A DNA stretch of 64,000 nucleotides from Chloroflexi bacterium 44-23 (GTDB taxonomy: Bacteria > Chloroflexota > Anaerolineae > Anaerolineales > Anaerolineaceae), in NCBI GenBank assembly GCA_001899005.1, contig MKUW01000015.1:310001-374000 (forward strand), read 5' to 3'. Below are positions 45,702 to 55,508 of the stretch, one piece after another. The notes under the pieces are model-generated. The model was not told the origin of the DNA, searched no databases, and worked only from the letters and a program-made list of their open reading frames with translations. The position numbers were made by a program, and so were the translations under genes. Position 1 is the stretch's first letter; the number at the start of each line of letters is the position of its first letter.

Positions 45702-46160
45702 ATGGAATCCGTTATAGTTGAAATTGCCAATCCGCATAAATACCCAATTGTGATCAATCCAAGCTTACTAATAAATACAGTATTAAATTTTCAAAATTTT
45801 CACAAAAATGCCGAAGTATCCCTGTCATTTATTAATGAGGCCAAAATTTCAAAATTATATAAACAATATTTTGGCTATGCGCACGTAACCGATGTTCTTT
45901 CTTTCCCTTCCGGTGAAATTAATCCCGAAAATGGTCACATTTACCTTGGTGATATCTTGATCGCGTATCCTTTTGTAGTCAAACAGGCAAAAACTCTCGG
46001 GAATGAACTTTCAGACGAGCTTTCGCTCCTGATCATCCATGGTCTATTGCATTTGCTGGGCTTTGACCATGATACAAAAGAGAAGAATGATGAAATGTGG
46101 GCACTTCAAAAAGAAATCATGAAGGCTTTAGAGATTCAAATAACAAGGTTTCCGGAATGA
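45702..46160 (+). CDS. ybeY: rRNA maturation endoribonuclease YbeY
   Basis: The zinc motif HGLLHLLGFDHD near residue 115 is the YbeY signature, preceded by HVTDVLSFPSGE and GDILIA. The 152-residue length is typical. YbeY trims the 16S rRNA 3' end and takes part in ribosome quality control. Its stop overlaps the start of dgkA by ATGA. The ribosome site is weak, consistent with coupling to pgpH upstream. Confidence 0.95.
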   Translation: MESVIVEIANPHKYPIVINPSLLINTVLNFQNFHKNAEVSLSFINEAKISKLYKQYFGYAHVTDVLSFPSGEINPENGHIYLGDILIAYPFVVKQAKTLGNELSDELSLLIIHGLLHLLGFDHDTKEKNDEMWALQKEIMKALEIQITRFPE

Positions 46161-46519
46161 GAACATACCTCCGCGGTCGCATAAATTCATTTAAGCCTGC
46201 TTTTAGAGGGATTTTTAGCCTGATACGATTGGAGAAAAACGCTTTTATCCATTTGATCGCAACTATCGTAGTTATCCTTGTCAGTTTCTGGTTACACATC
46301 GCACTGTATGAATGGCTGTGGATCATTCTTTCAATTACGCTCGTATGGTTAACAGAACTCTTCAATACGGCTATCGAAAAGTTGTGTGATCTAATAAACT
46401 CGGAAACGCATCCACAAATAAAAATTATCAAAGATCTATCCGCTGGCGCGGTGTTAGTATCAGCGTTATTTGCCGTTTTTACAGCTCTTATTATTTTTCT
46501 TCCGAGAATTATCAGCTAA
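46157..46519 (+). CDS. dgkA: Diacylglycerol/undecaprenol kinase family membrane protein
   Basis: The ATG at 46157 overlaps the ybeY stop; an earlier in-frame start would run 60 bases inside ybeY. The 120-residue protein has three membrane helices and the DgkA active-site block ELFNTAIEKLCDLI, with NAFIHLIATI upstream. In Gram-positive-type clusters beside ybeY this enzyme is usually an undecaprenol kinase that recycles the cell-wall lipid carrier. Which lipid is used here cannot be told. Confidence 0.92.
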   Translation: MRTYLRGRINSFKPAFRGIFSLIRLEKNAFIHLIATIVVILVSFWLHIALYEWLWIILSITLVWLTELFNTAIEKLCDLINSETHPQIKIIKDLSAGAVLVSALFAVFTALIIFLPRIIS

Positions 46520-46525
46520 ATTTTC

Positions 46526-47179
46526 TTAAAGATATTCCCTCAGGTTGTGTTCTACTGCATATGCAGCTGCTTCAGCACGATTAGATACTCCAAGCTTGGA
46601 TAAGATACTGCTTACATAGTTTCGTACCGTACCTTCACCCAAAAACAAGGCTTTGGCGATTTCGCGGTTAGTTTTTCCTTCTGATACTAACACAAGCACA
46701 TGTTTCTCTTGCTGGCTTAAGTTAATGAAAGCAGAAGCTTCCTCTTCTTTCACCGCCCTGCGTACCTCCTGGAACACACGCTGAGTTACAGCCGGATCTA
46801 ATGCGGCATCCCCTCGGCCGACTTGTTCAATTGCCCGAACAAGATCCTCCCCGCCAATTTGTTTGAGTACATACCCTGATGCTCCCGCCCGAATTGCAGA
46901 AAAGAGCATTTCATCTTCAGCATAGGATGTCAACATGATCACTTTGATGTCAGGATAATTGCGTGTGATTTCTTCACAGGCCTCAATTCCTGAAATCCCA
47001 GGCAAGCGAATGTCCATTAAAACGACATCAGGGAGTAACCGTCCGACTTTTTCCAGTGCTTCCTTAGCATTTCCAGCTTCCCCAACAACATCAAACTGTG
47101 GGTGGCGATCAAGCAGAGATTTCAATCCTAAACGTACCACTTCGTGATCGTCAACTAAAATAATCCTTTGTTTTGGCAT
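46526..47179 (-). CDS. Orphan NarL/LuxR-family response regulator
   Basis: The 217-residue regulator has Asp10-Asp11, phospho-acceptor Asp56 (VVLMDIRLP), a receiver Lys in YVLKQ, and a LuxR-type helix-turn-helix ([25 protein letters not shown]). It resembles the DevR/LiaR group. No histidine kinase gene lies beside it; it converges on dgkA and is followed upstream by xth. The partner kinase must be encoded elsewhere. Confidence 0.92.
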   Translation of the reverse strand: MPKQRIILVDDHEVVRLGLKSLLDRHPQFDVVGEAGNAKEALEKVGRLLPDVVLMDIRLPGISGIEACEEITRNYPDIKVIMLTSYAEDEMLFSAIRAGASGYVLKQIGGEDLVRAIEQVGRGDAALDPAVTQRVFQEVRRAVKEEEASAFINLSQQEKHVLVLVSEGKTNREIAKALFLGEGTVRNYVSSILSKLGVSNRAEAAAYAVEHNLREYL

Positions 47180-47193
47180 CTTAAGAAATCTCC

Positions 47194-47955
47194 TTATTCT
47201 AGAATCAATGTGACTGGGCAGTGATCAGAACCATAAACATCATGCAAAATCTTCACATCTTTTACGCGCGCCATTAAAGAGTCGCTGACTAGAAAATAAT
47301 CCAAGCGCCATCCTATATTTCTTTCACGAGCTTTAAAACGATATGTCCACCATGTATATTCCACTTTGTCGGGATAAAGTTCCCGATAGGCATCTTTAAA
47401 TCCGCTTGAAATGTACTTATCAATCCATGCCCGCTCAATCGGCAAGAATCCGCTGGTCTTTTCATTCTCCTTGGGATTCGCCAAATCAATTTCTTTGTGG
47501 GCAGTATTAAAATCTCCGGTAATAACAATATTTTCACCTTGTGCATGCAGCTGATTGCACTCTTCCAATAGTGCTGCATAAAAATTTAATTTGAAGTCGA
47601 GACGATCTTGACCGCGCTGTCCGTTTGGGAAATAGACATTATATAAATAAAAATCATTAAACTTATGGCGAATAACTCTGCCTTCTCCATCGAATTCCTC
47701 AATTCCCAGACCAAGACGAATTTCAGTCGCTTTCTGCCTGCTATAGGTTAGAACTCCACTATATCCTCCTTTTTTTGCTGAGTTCCAGGTAGCGTGATAT
47801 TGCGGTAAATCTCGAAAATCTTCTGGGATTTGTTCCGGAAATGCTTTGATTTCTTGCAAACACAGTACATCGGTATCATGCTTAATAGCCCAATCATAGC
47901 AGCCTTTCTTAAGCGCAGCACGCATCCCATTTACATTCCAGGTCGTTATATTCAT
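47194..47955 (-). CDS. xth: Exodeoxyribonuclease III / AP endonuclease
   Basis: The 253-residue enzyme has [10 protein letters not shown] at the start, the metal-binding Glu in [22 protein letters not shown], the [11 protein letters not shown] block and the terminal GSDHCPV with the catalytic His. It cuts at abasic sites and removes 3' blocks in base-excision repair. Its start lies 73 bases from the divergent receiver gene; it is separated from the NarL regulator downstream by 14 bases. Confidence 0.96.
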   Translation of the reverse strand: MNITTWNVNGMRAALKKGCYDWAIKHDTDVLCLQEIKAFPEQIPEDFRDLPQYHATWNSAKKGGYSGVLTYSRQKATEIRLGLGIEEFDGEGRVIRHKFNDFYLYNVYFPNGQRGQDRLDFKLNFYAALLEECNQLHAQGENIVITGDFNTAHKEIDLANPKENEKTSGFLPIERAWIDKYISSGFKDAYRELYPDKVEYTWWTYRFKARERNIGWRLDYFLVSDSLMARVKDVKILHDVYGSDHCPVTLILE

Positions 47956-48028
47956 AAAGTTACTCTTTTCTGCAGCTGTGGTAAACTAGAAACATATGTT
48001 TCTTTGATTGTACCAATTGGAGTAGTAA

Positions 48029-48409
48029 ATGCACAAGACAATTGTCTATATCGAAGATGATTTAGAAATGATTGAGCTTGTAAAATTAATCCTCGATAAA
48101 CGGGGATATGATCTCATCGGTGCAATTGGCGGTCGAAAAGGAATTGATACCTTACTGGTTAATAAACCAGATCTAATCCTGCTTGATTTAATGATGCCTG
48201 ATGTAGATGGATGGGAAGTTTACCAACAAATCAAATCTACTGAAAGATTGAAAAACATTCCGGTTATTGTCATCACCGCCAAAGCGCAATCTATAGATCG
48301 CGTATTAGGTCTCGAGATAGCGAAAGTTGATGGCTACATCACAAAACCTTTTAAACCACAAGAATTAATTGATACAATCGAACACCATTTATCATTAAAT
48401 AAAAATTAA
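48029..48409 (+). CDS. CheY-like single-domain response regulator
   Basis: The 126-residue protein is only a receiver domain: acidic pair Asp10-Asp11 region (YIEDDLEM), phospho-acceptor Asp53 (ILLDLMMPD), Thr in VITAKA and Lys in ITKPFKP. It has no output domain, so it must act by protein contact. A GGAG ribosome site precedes the ATG. The DUF192 and LysM-M23 genes follow at once and may share its transcript. Confidence 0.9.
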   Translation: MHKTIVYIEDDLEMIELVKLILDKRGYDLIGAIGGRKGIDTLLVNKPDLILLDLMMPDVDGWEVYQQIKSTERLKNIPVIVITAKAQSIDRVLGLEIAKVDGYITKPFKPQELIDTIEHHLSLNKN

Positions 48410-48420
48410 TTAGTCATTTT

Positions 48421-48801
48421 ATGCGAAAAGCGAAAATATATTCAGATAACTATTTACATGCACTCGAAAACAACAAAGTTATCGCTGCTGATGTTTGTGA
48501 TGATTTTGTTTCCCGATTTAAAGGCTATATGTTTACCAGAATGATTACTCAAAATAACGCACTTCTTTTTATAAATGCTACCGAATCGAAAATTGATGCT
48601 GCAATCCATATGTTTTTTATGAATTTTGATCTGGCTGTATTTTGGCTAGATAAGAATTTTATAATTGTAGATAAAACATTGGCAAAAAAGTGGCATCCTC
48701 TTTATTATCCGACCAACCCTGCCAAAGCAATTATTGAGACTCATCCGGCACAATTTGATTTGTTTAACGTGGGAGATCAATTAATCATTGAAATTTCTTA
48801 G
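48421..48801 (+). CDS. DUF192 family protein
   Basis: The 126-residue protein has the DUF192 core: SRFKGYMFTRM, AIHMFFMNFDLAVFWLDKNF and AIIETHPAQFDLFNVGD. Related DUF192 proteins are often secreted or lipid-anchored, but no signal peptide is seen here. The function of the family is unproven. It overlaps the LysM-M23 gene by 14 bases. Confidence 0.85.
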   Translation: MRKAKIYSDNYLHALENNKVIAADVCDDFVSRFKGYMFTRMITQNNALLFINATESKIDAAIHMFFMNFDLAVFWLDKNFIIVDKTLAKKWHPLYYPTNPAKAIIETHPAQFDLFNVGDQLIIEIS

Positions 48802-50158
48802 AATCTTAATTGTATTACTTCTTTTATCGACCAGGCAGCCCGCAATTTCACCTGTGATTGCGCAATCGGAGCCCCCTCGTCTGCCGGTTTATATTGTTCA
48901 ACCTGGTGATAGCCTCAATTTAATTGCCCTTAAATTTAACGTCAGCGCAGAAGACATCGTAGCGGTCAACGGATTACCTGATCCCAATATCCTGCAGGTA
49001 AACACACAATTAGTAATTCCGGGGATTACTGGTGCAGAGGGAATTTTATCTTTTGAACCCTTGAAACTTGGAGAAACACCCGTGCAAATCGCCAGGCGGT
49101 CCAACTTACTGCTTAATTCGCTTTATAAGTTAAATCGTATTACCAGTCCATCTGAATTTTTTCTTGGAGCAAATATTATTTTAGTCAATCAGGAATCCGA
49201 AGGCCAAGAGCGACATTTGTATAAACTGCAACCCAATGAGAGCTTGTTGGACGCTGCCATTAAGAATAACCAATCTCTCTGGCAGATGACTTTTGAAAAT
49301 CAATATAACTATCCATGGCAGGTTATTCCAAATGAAAAGGTAGTTGTAATTAATAAGAACGCAGAAGCAGCTTCGGAAGAAACTGTATCGATTGAGAATC
49401 TTCCTTTAAAACAAGGTAAGACCAGTAGCATCATCATTCGTGATGTTGTCACCAATCCGTCAGCGACTTTGGATAATATGCCAATTGACTTTTATGATTT
49501 GGAAGGCTATTCAGTTGCAATTTTTGGTGTCAACGCGCTAAAAGAAACTGGATTATATCCTTTCCATATTGAATATACAGATTCTGCTCAGAACAAAATA
49601 AATGTAGATCAGTTAATTTTAATACAATCAGGTTTTTACCCCAAGGATCCGCCTTTATCTGTGGACCCTACCACACTTGAAGCAGAATCGAGTCAAAAAG
49701 AAGAAGAAATAGTTACTCAAATTATCAGCCAGCATTCTACAACAAAGCTCTGGGATGGCGTCTTCCAATGGCCGACAGATGATCCCTGTATAAAATCTGC
49801 ATTTGGCAATCGTCGCTCTTATAATGGCGGCCCTTACGACCATTATCACGCCGGTCTTGATTTAGGTGTATGTCTTAATTTAAATATTTACGCAGCAGCA
49901 GATGGAATTGTAGTATTCGCCGGCCCATTAGAAGTGCGTGGAAATGCGACCATCATTGATCATGGTTTCGGTGTTTTTTCTGGCTATTGGCATCAGTCAA
50001 AAATCTTGGTTGAAGTAGGACAAAAAGTAACTGCCCATCAATTAATCGGTGAAATTGGAACAACCGGCAGATCAACTGGGCCACATTTACATTGGGAAAT
50101 GATTGCAAATGGTGTTTCTGTTAACCCAATTGATTGGATTGAAACATCTTTTCCATAA
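48788..50158 (+). CDS. Secreted LysM and M23 (LytM-type) peptidoglycan peptidase
   Basis: A TTG start at 48788 gives a signal peptide (KFLRILIVLLLLST, cleavage expected after PVIAQ). A clear LysM domain follows (YIVQPGDSLNLIALKFNV), then two weaker LysM-like stretches to about residue 200 and a beta-rich spacer. The C-terminal M23 domain binds zinc with His354 and Asp358 (HAGLDLG) and His433/His435 (HLHWE). It should bind and cut peptidoglycan cross-links outside the cell. No ATG start is available in frame near the signal peptide, so the TTG call rests on the signal sequence. Confidence 0.87.
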   Translation: MKFLRILIVLLLLSTRQPAISPVIAQSEPPRLPVYIVQPGDSLNLIALKFNVSAEDIVAVNGLPDPNILQVNTQLVIPGITGAEGILSFEPLKLGETPVQIARRSNLLLNSLYKLNRITSPSEFFLGANIILVNQESEGQERHLYKLQPNESLLDAAIKNNQSLWQMTFENQYNYPWQVIPNEKVVVINKNAEAASEETVSIENLPLKQGKTSSIIIRDVVTNPSATLDNMPIDFYDLEGYSVAIFGVNALKETGLYPFHIEYTDSAQNKINVDQLILIQSGFYPKDPPLSVDPTTLEAESSQKEEEIVTQIISQHSTTKLWDGVFQWPTDDPCIKSAFGNRRSYNGGPYDHYHAGLDLGVCLNLNIYAAADGIVVFAGPLEVRGNATIIDHGFGVFSGYWHQSKILVEVGQKVTAHQLIGEIGTTGRSTGPHLHWEMIANGVSVNPIDWIETSFP

Positions 50159-50222
50159 GAAACAATTAAAAGGTAAGGTATAATTTACATTAGCCGCACC
50201 TAAAAGGAAGAAAAAAGAATAA

Positions 50223-51788
50223 ATGGTTCTACCAAATATATCAAAAGCCAAATACTGGGAAAATTTCGAAGCCACTGACGAAGATATTGAATTCCTTTAC
50301 AACAAACTTTTTGAATTGGAAACGCCTTTAAAGACGAATGACCTTGTTAAATTATTAATCAAAGAGCGTATCCGCATTGAAAAAGAGAAGATAGAAAAAA
50401 TCAATAGTCTAAAAGACGATATATATTTGCCTAAAGATGATTATGAGGTTGGTCAAAGAATTTCTTTCCCAGCCTTCAATCCATCCCAAGGTAAAGTCAT
50501 CGCTAAACGGCCTGGTAACAACCCGCAACTGGGCAGTTTTTCAGTTTTGGAAATTGAATTTCTGAATGGCGAGAAGAAATTGTTTGCCAGTTCATTAGCA
50601 CATCACGAGTTAAACGACACCATAATTTCGCCTGAAGACGATTCTGCATTTGATTTTGATAATACCTTCACCACCTACAGAAGGTCTATTGCAAATGCGT
50701 TGACTGCACAATTGGAAAATAATGAGGATTTAGTTCAGATCGCCGGATATTGGTTCCCTCGCTCTCTACTCGTTGATATTGGTGCAGGATATTTAAATCT
50801 TGCTGAAGCAGTATTGGAAGTTGCCGATGGAGGTCCCCTTACAACCCAATCGATCCTGGGACAGATAGATTTGCCTTCGGATAGTAATCCGGTTTTAACC
50901 GAGTTTTCATTAAACTATGCACTTCAAGAAGATCAGCGTTTTGATGAAGTAGGTATCGCCGGAGAAACACTATGGTTTTTACACCGCCTCGAACCGGAGT
51001 TTGTGCGAAGCGTACCTGAATATTTGAAGAGCGAACCGCATGCCGATTACGATTCCAGTTACTATAAGGCAAAGCTGGCTCAAATTAATGCGGACGTTTT
51101 TGATGACCTGGAGACGGAAGACGACGTTGAAGAATGTTTTTCGGAAGTAACAGTTGGCATTATTTATCCGCATTGGCGCGCAGGTACATTGCCTCTTTCC
51201 AATTGCCTTGAAAGTCTCTTCCCAACTGCCTATGAAGCACCGCGTATTCGCTTCACGTTTATAGACAGTGAAACAGGTGAAAGATTCCCGGGATGGGTAA
51301 TTCGGCAATATCGTTATGTTTACGGATTAATAGATTGGTATAAGAAAAATGATGTGGTCCCAGGAAGCCTCATCCATATTAAACAAGGCAAAATCCCGGG
51401 TGAGGTATCCCTTTCAATTGGAAAAAAAAGACCCACACGAGAATGGGTGCGCACAGGAAGTACGGATGCGGAAGGAAAAATCACATTCAAAATGCTAAAG
51501 CAATTGATCAGCACTGAGTTTGATGAAAGAATGATCATTGTCATCCCGGAACCAGATGAGTTTGACCAACTCTGGAAAAAATATAAAGATTATCCATTGC
51601 TCAAGCTGGTACCGATTATTTTCCGCGAACTTGCAAAACTTAATCCACAGGGGCGTGTACATGCGAAAGAATTGTACTCTGCCATTAATTGTGTTCGCAG
51701 AATTTCTCCCAGTCATACATTGCATTTGTTAGAAACAATTGATGAAATTGAACATCTTGGCGATATGTATTTTCGGATCAAAATTTAG
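50223..51788 (+). CDS. Large cytoplasmic protein of unknown function
   Basis: This 521-residue, charged protein has no signal peptide or membrane helix. I do not recognise its family. The N-terminal part (about 10-75) is helical; a beta-rich segment follows (VGQRISFPAFNPSQGKVIA, about 78-130) that looks like a small barrel. Later parts contain IRFTFIDSETGERFPGW and LIHIKQGKIPGEV strands, and the last 90 residues are helical and could be a winged-helix-like end. It is 21 bases before the next unknown gene and likely forms an operon with it and tRNA-Arg. Confidence 0.6.
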   Translation: MVLPNISKAKYWENFEATDEDIEFLYNKLFELETPLKTNDLVKLLIKERIRIEKEKIEKINSLKDDIYLPKDDYEVGQRISFPAFNPSQGKVIAKRPGNNPQLGSFSVLEIEFLNGEKKLFASSLAHHELNDTIISPEDDSAFDFDNTFTTYRRSIANALTAQLENNEDLVQIAGYWFPRSLLVDIGAGYLNLAEAVLEVADGGPLTTQSILGQIDLPSDSNPVLTEFSLNYALQEDQRFDEVGIAGETLWFLHRLEPEFVRSVPEYLKSEPHADYDSSYYKAKLAQINADVFDDLETEDDVEECFSEVTVGIIYPHWRAGTLPLSNCLESLFPTAYEAPRIRFTFIDSETGERFPGWVIRQYRYVYGLIDWYKKNDVVPGSLIHIKQGKIPGEVSLSIGKKRPTREWVRTGSTDAEGKITFKMLKQLISTEFDERMIIVIPEPDEFDQLWKKYKDYPLLKLVPIIFRELAKLNPQGRVHAKELYSAINCVRRISPSHTLHLLETIDEIEHLGDMYFRIKI

Positions 51789-51809
51789 TAGTTTTTTTAG
51801 GAATATTTA

Positions 51810-52247
51810 ATGACAATCGGAAAAAAGCCCAGTCTGATTAAACCTACAATAAATACCCCTTTTTATATCGATTTCGATTGGTGGAAATCCCACGATCATA
51901 ATTGGAGAGTTTATTTGCGGTCGTTCATGTGTTTACCTCATCAGAAGGAATATTTTGAACAACAATTGATTGAACCCATTGATGCAGTTGACCCACACAC
52001 TGGAGAAGTCACAATAGTTGATGCGGTGGAATACATTCTTTTATCACATTGCGTAAAGCAAGATGATTTCCTGACAGATTACACTACCATTGTAAATTCA
52101 GTTTTTCGAGTTTTTATTTCGAACAACAATTCGCCCTTATCACCTGCCCAATTAAGTAGTATAACTGGAAAGCCCGCAGAAACAATTTTGAGAACTTTGA
52201 CCGGGGTACAGGTGTATAAAGGCATCAGACCGGTACCGGTGAAATAG
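51810..52247 (+). CDS. Small protein of unknown function
   Basis: The 145-residue protein has an AGGAA ribosome site and reads as a real gene, but I recognise no family. It begins with basic residues, has a WWKSHDHNWRVYLRSFMC segment, then mixed helices, and ends with a helical SPLSPAQLSSITGKPAETI stretch that could be a small helix-turn-helix. It follows the 521-residue unknown by 21 bases and its stop is 10 bases before tRNA-Arg, so all three may be one transcript. Confidence 0.6.
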   Translation: MTIGKKPSLIKPTINTPFYIDFDWWKSHDHNWRVYLRSFMCLPHQKEYFEQQLIEPIDAVDPHTGEVTIVDAVEYILLSHCVKQDDFLTDYTTIVNSVFRVFISNNNSPLSPAQLSSITGKPAETILRTLTGVQVYKGIRPVPVK

Positions 52248-52257
52248 ATTAATATCC

Positions 52258-52330
52258 GCCCCTGTAGCTCAATGGACAGAGCACCGGACTTCTAATCCGA
52301 TGGTTGAGGGTTCGAGTCCCCCCAGGGGCG
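52258..52330 (+). tRNA. tRNA-Arg (anticodon UCU)
   Basis: A 73-base cloverleaf is visible: a 7-bp acceptor stem (GCCCCTG with CAGGGGC), a 4-bp D stem (GCTC/GAGC), anticodon loop CTTCTAA and T loop TTCGAGT. The anticodon TCT reads AGA/AGG. CCA is not encoded; CACC follows the discriminator G. Two C-A mismatches are seen, at the outer pair of the anticodon stem and at the second pair of the T stem. Confidence 0.93.
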
Positions 52331-52482
52331 CACCATTTTTATGCGCATCATATGCCGGGAAAATTTATTTCTTTAGCATTACCAGGGATCAATGTGGGGA
52401 AATAATTGCAAAAGAATCATGAATCATATGTATCAGCATTTTATCGATTCAAAAAATCTACTTTTTTTATCTGCTTGTAAAT

Positions 52483-52511
52483 TTGACAATTCCATTATTC
52501 AGCAGCTTTAT
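52483..52511 (+). promoter_or_regulatory. Possible promoter for hsp20-lon
   Basis: A perfect TTGACA (52483-52488) is followed by 17 bases and CTTTAT (52506-52511), which matches the -10 consensus at only three positions. It would give a leader of about 58 bases. No CIRCE-type repeat was found. Confidence 0.35.
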
Positions 52512-52575
52512 TTGTAACCTGTAATATGATAAAGTATGTTTATGTAATGTAAAAAAAGTGGAATGGTAGAAAGAA

Positions 52576-53004
52576 ATGCAAATTAGCTTAATAAAAATCT
52601 CAGACAAAAAAAGAAACCATCATCAAGATAGGAATTTACCCAAGACTTACGTCGATCACCAAAATTGGCGTTTGCTTTCGCAGAATCAGAGATGGATTCC
52701 ACCGACAGATGTATTTGAGACAGAGAAACAAATTGTTGTTCGAGTGGAAATTGCCGGCATGCGTGATGACGCTTTCGAAATCATGCTCGATAAAAACATC
52801 CTGACCATTTCTGGTAGCCGCATTGATCCATTTGATAATATTCGTGTATTCCACCAAATGGAAATCGGTTTCGGGGAGTTCTACATCGCTCTGGAAATTA
52901 ATATCGCGCTTGACCTGGAACATGCAGAGGGTTTATACGAAAACGGATACTTGTTAGTTCGTTTAAATAAGGCTGAGCCTAAATCGATCATAGTTGAGAA
53001 GTAA
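52576..53004 (+). CDS. Hsp20/alpha-crystallin small heat-shock protein
   Basis: The 142-residue protein has the alpha-crystallin domain from about residue 45: PTDVFETEKQIVVRVEIAGM, then ILTISGSR and YENGYLLVRLNKAE. The terminal I-x-I/V motif appears as SIIVEK. Small heat-shock proteins hold unfolding proteins for refolding. It lies 11 bases before lon, so chaperone and protease are likely made together. It is somewhat divergent in the middle (FGEFYIALEINIAL). Confidence 0.87.
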   Translation: MQISLIKISDKKRNHHQDRNLPKTYVDHQNWRLLSQNQRWIPPTDVFETEKQIVVRVEIAGMRDDAFEIMLDKNILTISGSRIDPFDNIRVFHQMEIGFGEFYIALEINIALDLEHAEGLYENGYLLVRLNKAEPKSIIVEK

Positions 53005-53015
53005 ACAGAAAAAAC

Positions 53016-55508
53016 ATGGAAAATAATTTAGAAAAAGAAAGATCTCAAAAGTTAGAAAATGAAAATACGCAAGAATCGCAAAAGCAAATAGAAACTGAAT
53101 CGTCCGAAGATGTTATCTCAGAGCTTCCGCATAATCTACCAATCCTCCCATTGAGAGGTCTGGTTGTTTATCCAAGGACTGCCATCCCACTTACAATCGG
53201 CCAACCGCGCTCCATCAAGTTAATTGATGATGTCATGGCTGCTGACCGCTTAATCGGGGTGGTGACAACGACCAATATTGATAACGAAAATCCAAAACCG
53301 GATGAACTCTACAAAGTCGGCACACTGGCTACAATTCATCGTATGTTCCGTGCACCAGACGGAACAATCCGCCTTGTAATTCAAGGGTTGTCTAAATTCC
53401 GTATTTTAGACTTCACGCAAGAAGAACCATATATCAGGGCAAACGTAGCAGATTCTCCTGAACAAACGCCAGAATCGATAGAAATAGAAGCGTTAACAAG
53501 AAATGTACAAGATCAATTTCTGCATATCACAGAAATGATTCCTTCTATTCCCAACGAACTGGTCGCTTCAGTTTCTTCATTCGTCGATCCTCTTCAAATA
53601 GTCTATACAATCGCAAATTTTCAAAAAATGGAGGTTCAGGATTCTCAAGAATTACTTGAGCTTGATTCTACCGAAGAAAAGCTTAAAAAGCTCGTAAATA
53701 TTCTCACACGAGAAACCGAAGTGCTGGAAATAGGTCAAAAAATACAAAACGAGGCACGTGGAGAAATCGATAAAGTACAGAGAGAATATTATTTACGGGA
53801 ACAGCTGAAAGCTATCCAAAAGGAATTAGGTGAAAACGACGAACAAGCTCAAGATGTTGCTGAGTTCCTAAATAAAATTGAAACCGCCTCCATGCCGGAA
53901 GAAGCCGATAAGCTCGCACGCAGAGAACTGGACCGTCTTTCTCGCTTACCAACTGCTGCCGCAGAATATGGTGTCATTCGCACCTTTGTAGAATGGCTTG
54001 TTTCTCTTCCCTGGAATAAAGCTAACAAAGACAACCTTGACATATCGCACGCTCGCAGTGTTTTAGATAGTGATCATTATGGACTTGAAGATGTTAAAGA
54101 GAGAATCCTTGAATTTCTGGCTGTACGAAAATTAAGACGCGACCGTGTAGGTTTATACGAAGAAGAAAGTGCCAGCGACATTCACCGTAATCGAGAAGGT
54201 GTTATTCTTTGCTTTGTTGGCCCTCCGGGTGTAGGCAAGACTTCATTGGGGAAATCGATTGCACGAGCACTGGGCAGAAAATTTATTCGTATTTCATTAG
54301 GTGGTTTGCGTGATGAAGCAGAAATTCGTGGCCATCGACGGACATATATTGGTGCGATGCCTGGACGTATCATTCAATCTCTAAGGCGAATTGAATCCAA
54401 AAATCCTGTCTTCATGATGGATGAGATCGATAAATTGAGTTCGGATTTTCGAGGCGACCCTTCATCCGCACTACTTGAAGTTCTTGACCCCGAACAGAAT
54501 TTTGAATTTCGAGATAACTATCTCGAAGTCCCATTTGATTTATCTCAGGTTATATTTATCACTACTGCCAACCAACTCGAAACAATCCCCTTGCCACTTC
54601 TGGATCGTATGGAAATTATTCGCATATCAGGCTATACCGATCGAGAAAAACTTCATATTGCTGAACGCTATCTTATTCCCCGCCAATTGAGGGAGAATAG
54701 CCTAGGTATTTCCGAGGTGAATTTTACTGAAGATGGTATTTTGGCCATCATTCATCTCTATACCCGTGAATCTGGTGTCCGGAATCTTGAGCGTGAGATT
54801 GGTTCAATTTGCCGGAAAATTGCTACCTTGATCACTGAGGGAAAATTTGATAATGGTATTGTCGATAATAATCGGGTTTTGGAATTGCTTGGAAAACCAA
54901 AATTTCAGGAAATCGAAGAAATTATTCATCGCACGACAGTTCCCGGCGTTGCGACCGGGCTAGCCTGGACACCTGTTGGTGGTGAGATTCTTTTTATAGA
55001 GGCAACAAGCATGCCTGGTAGTAAATCCTTTTTGGTAACAGGCTCGATCGGAAAGGTGATGCAAGAATCAGCTCAAACAGCATTATCACTCGTTCGCTCT
55101 AAGGCGAACGAGATGGGCATAGACCCTGAAGTCTTCAGTAATCATGATATTCATTTACATGTTCCCGCTGGAGCTCAACCCAAGGATGGTCCATCCGCCG
55201 GTGTCACCATGGCGACTGCATTAGCATCTCTGTTTACTGGACGCCTGGTAAAACCTCAAATTGCCATGACGGGCGAGATTTCTCTCAAAGGGCAGGTTCT
55301 TCCGGTTGGCGGCATAAAAGAAAAATTGCTTGCCGCCCATCGTGCCAAGGTAAAAACAATTATCATGCCGGAACAAAACAAAGTAGATTTGGATGAAATT
55401 CCGGAAGAAGTAAAACAGGAAATAAATTTTGCCTTTGTGGAAAACATAATGCAGGTTTTTGACGCTGCACTAGAACCAAAACCCGATAATATAACCAATG
55501 AACAGTAA
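53016..55508 (+). CDS. lon: ATP-dependent Lon protease
   Basis: The 830-residue protein has an N-terminal substrate domain (NLPILPLRGLVVYP), an AAA+ module with Walker A GPPGVGKT at 402-409 and the Lon-specific GGLRDEAEIRGHRRTYIGA. The protease domain has the Ser-Lys dyad Ser727 (PKDGPSAGV) and Lys768 (GGIKEKLLAA). It degrades misfolded and regulatory proteins in the cytoplasm. It follows hsp20 by 11 bases and its end overlaps the receiver gene by 11 bases. Confidence 0.97.
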   Translation: MENNLEKERSQKLENENTQESQKQIETESSEDVISELPHNLPILPLRGLVVYPRTAIPLTIGQPRSIKLIDDVMAADRLIGVVTTTNIDNENPKPDELYKVGTLATIHRMFRAPDGTIRLVIQGLSKFRILDFTQEEPYIRANVADSPEQTPESIEIEALTRNVQDQFLHITEMIPSIPNELVASVSSFVDPLQIVYTIANFQKMEVQDSQELLELDSTEEKLKKLVNILTRETEVLEIGQKIQNEARGEIDKVQREYYLREQLKAIQKELGENDEQAQDVAEFLNKIETASMPEEADKLARRELDRLSRLPTAAAEYGVIRTFVEWLVSLPWNKANKDNLDISHARSVLDSDHYGLEDVKERILEFLAVRKLRRDRVGLYEEESASDIHRNREGVILCFVGPPGVGKTSLGKSIARALGRKFIRISLGGLRDEAEIRGHRRTYIGAMPGRIIQSLRRIESKNPVFMMDEIDKLSSDFRGDPSSALLEVLDPEQNFEFRDNYLEVPFDLSQVIFITTANQLETIPLPLLDRMEIIRISGYTDREKLHIAERYLIPRQLRENSLGISEVNFTEDGILAIIHLYTRESGVRNLEREIGSICRKIATLITEGKFDNGIVDNNRVLELLGKPKFQEIEEIIHRTTVPGVATGLAWTPVGGEILFIEATSMPGSKSFLVTGSIGKVMQESAQTALSLVRSKANEMGIDPEVFSNHDIHLHVPAGAQPKDGPSAGVTMATALASLFTGRLVKPQIAMTGEISLKGQVLPVGGIKEKLLAAHRAKVKTIIMPEQNKVDLDEIPEEVKQEINFAFVENIMQVFDAALEPKPDNITNEQ

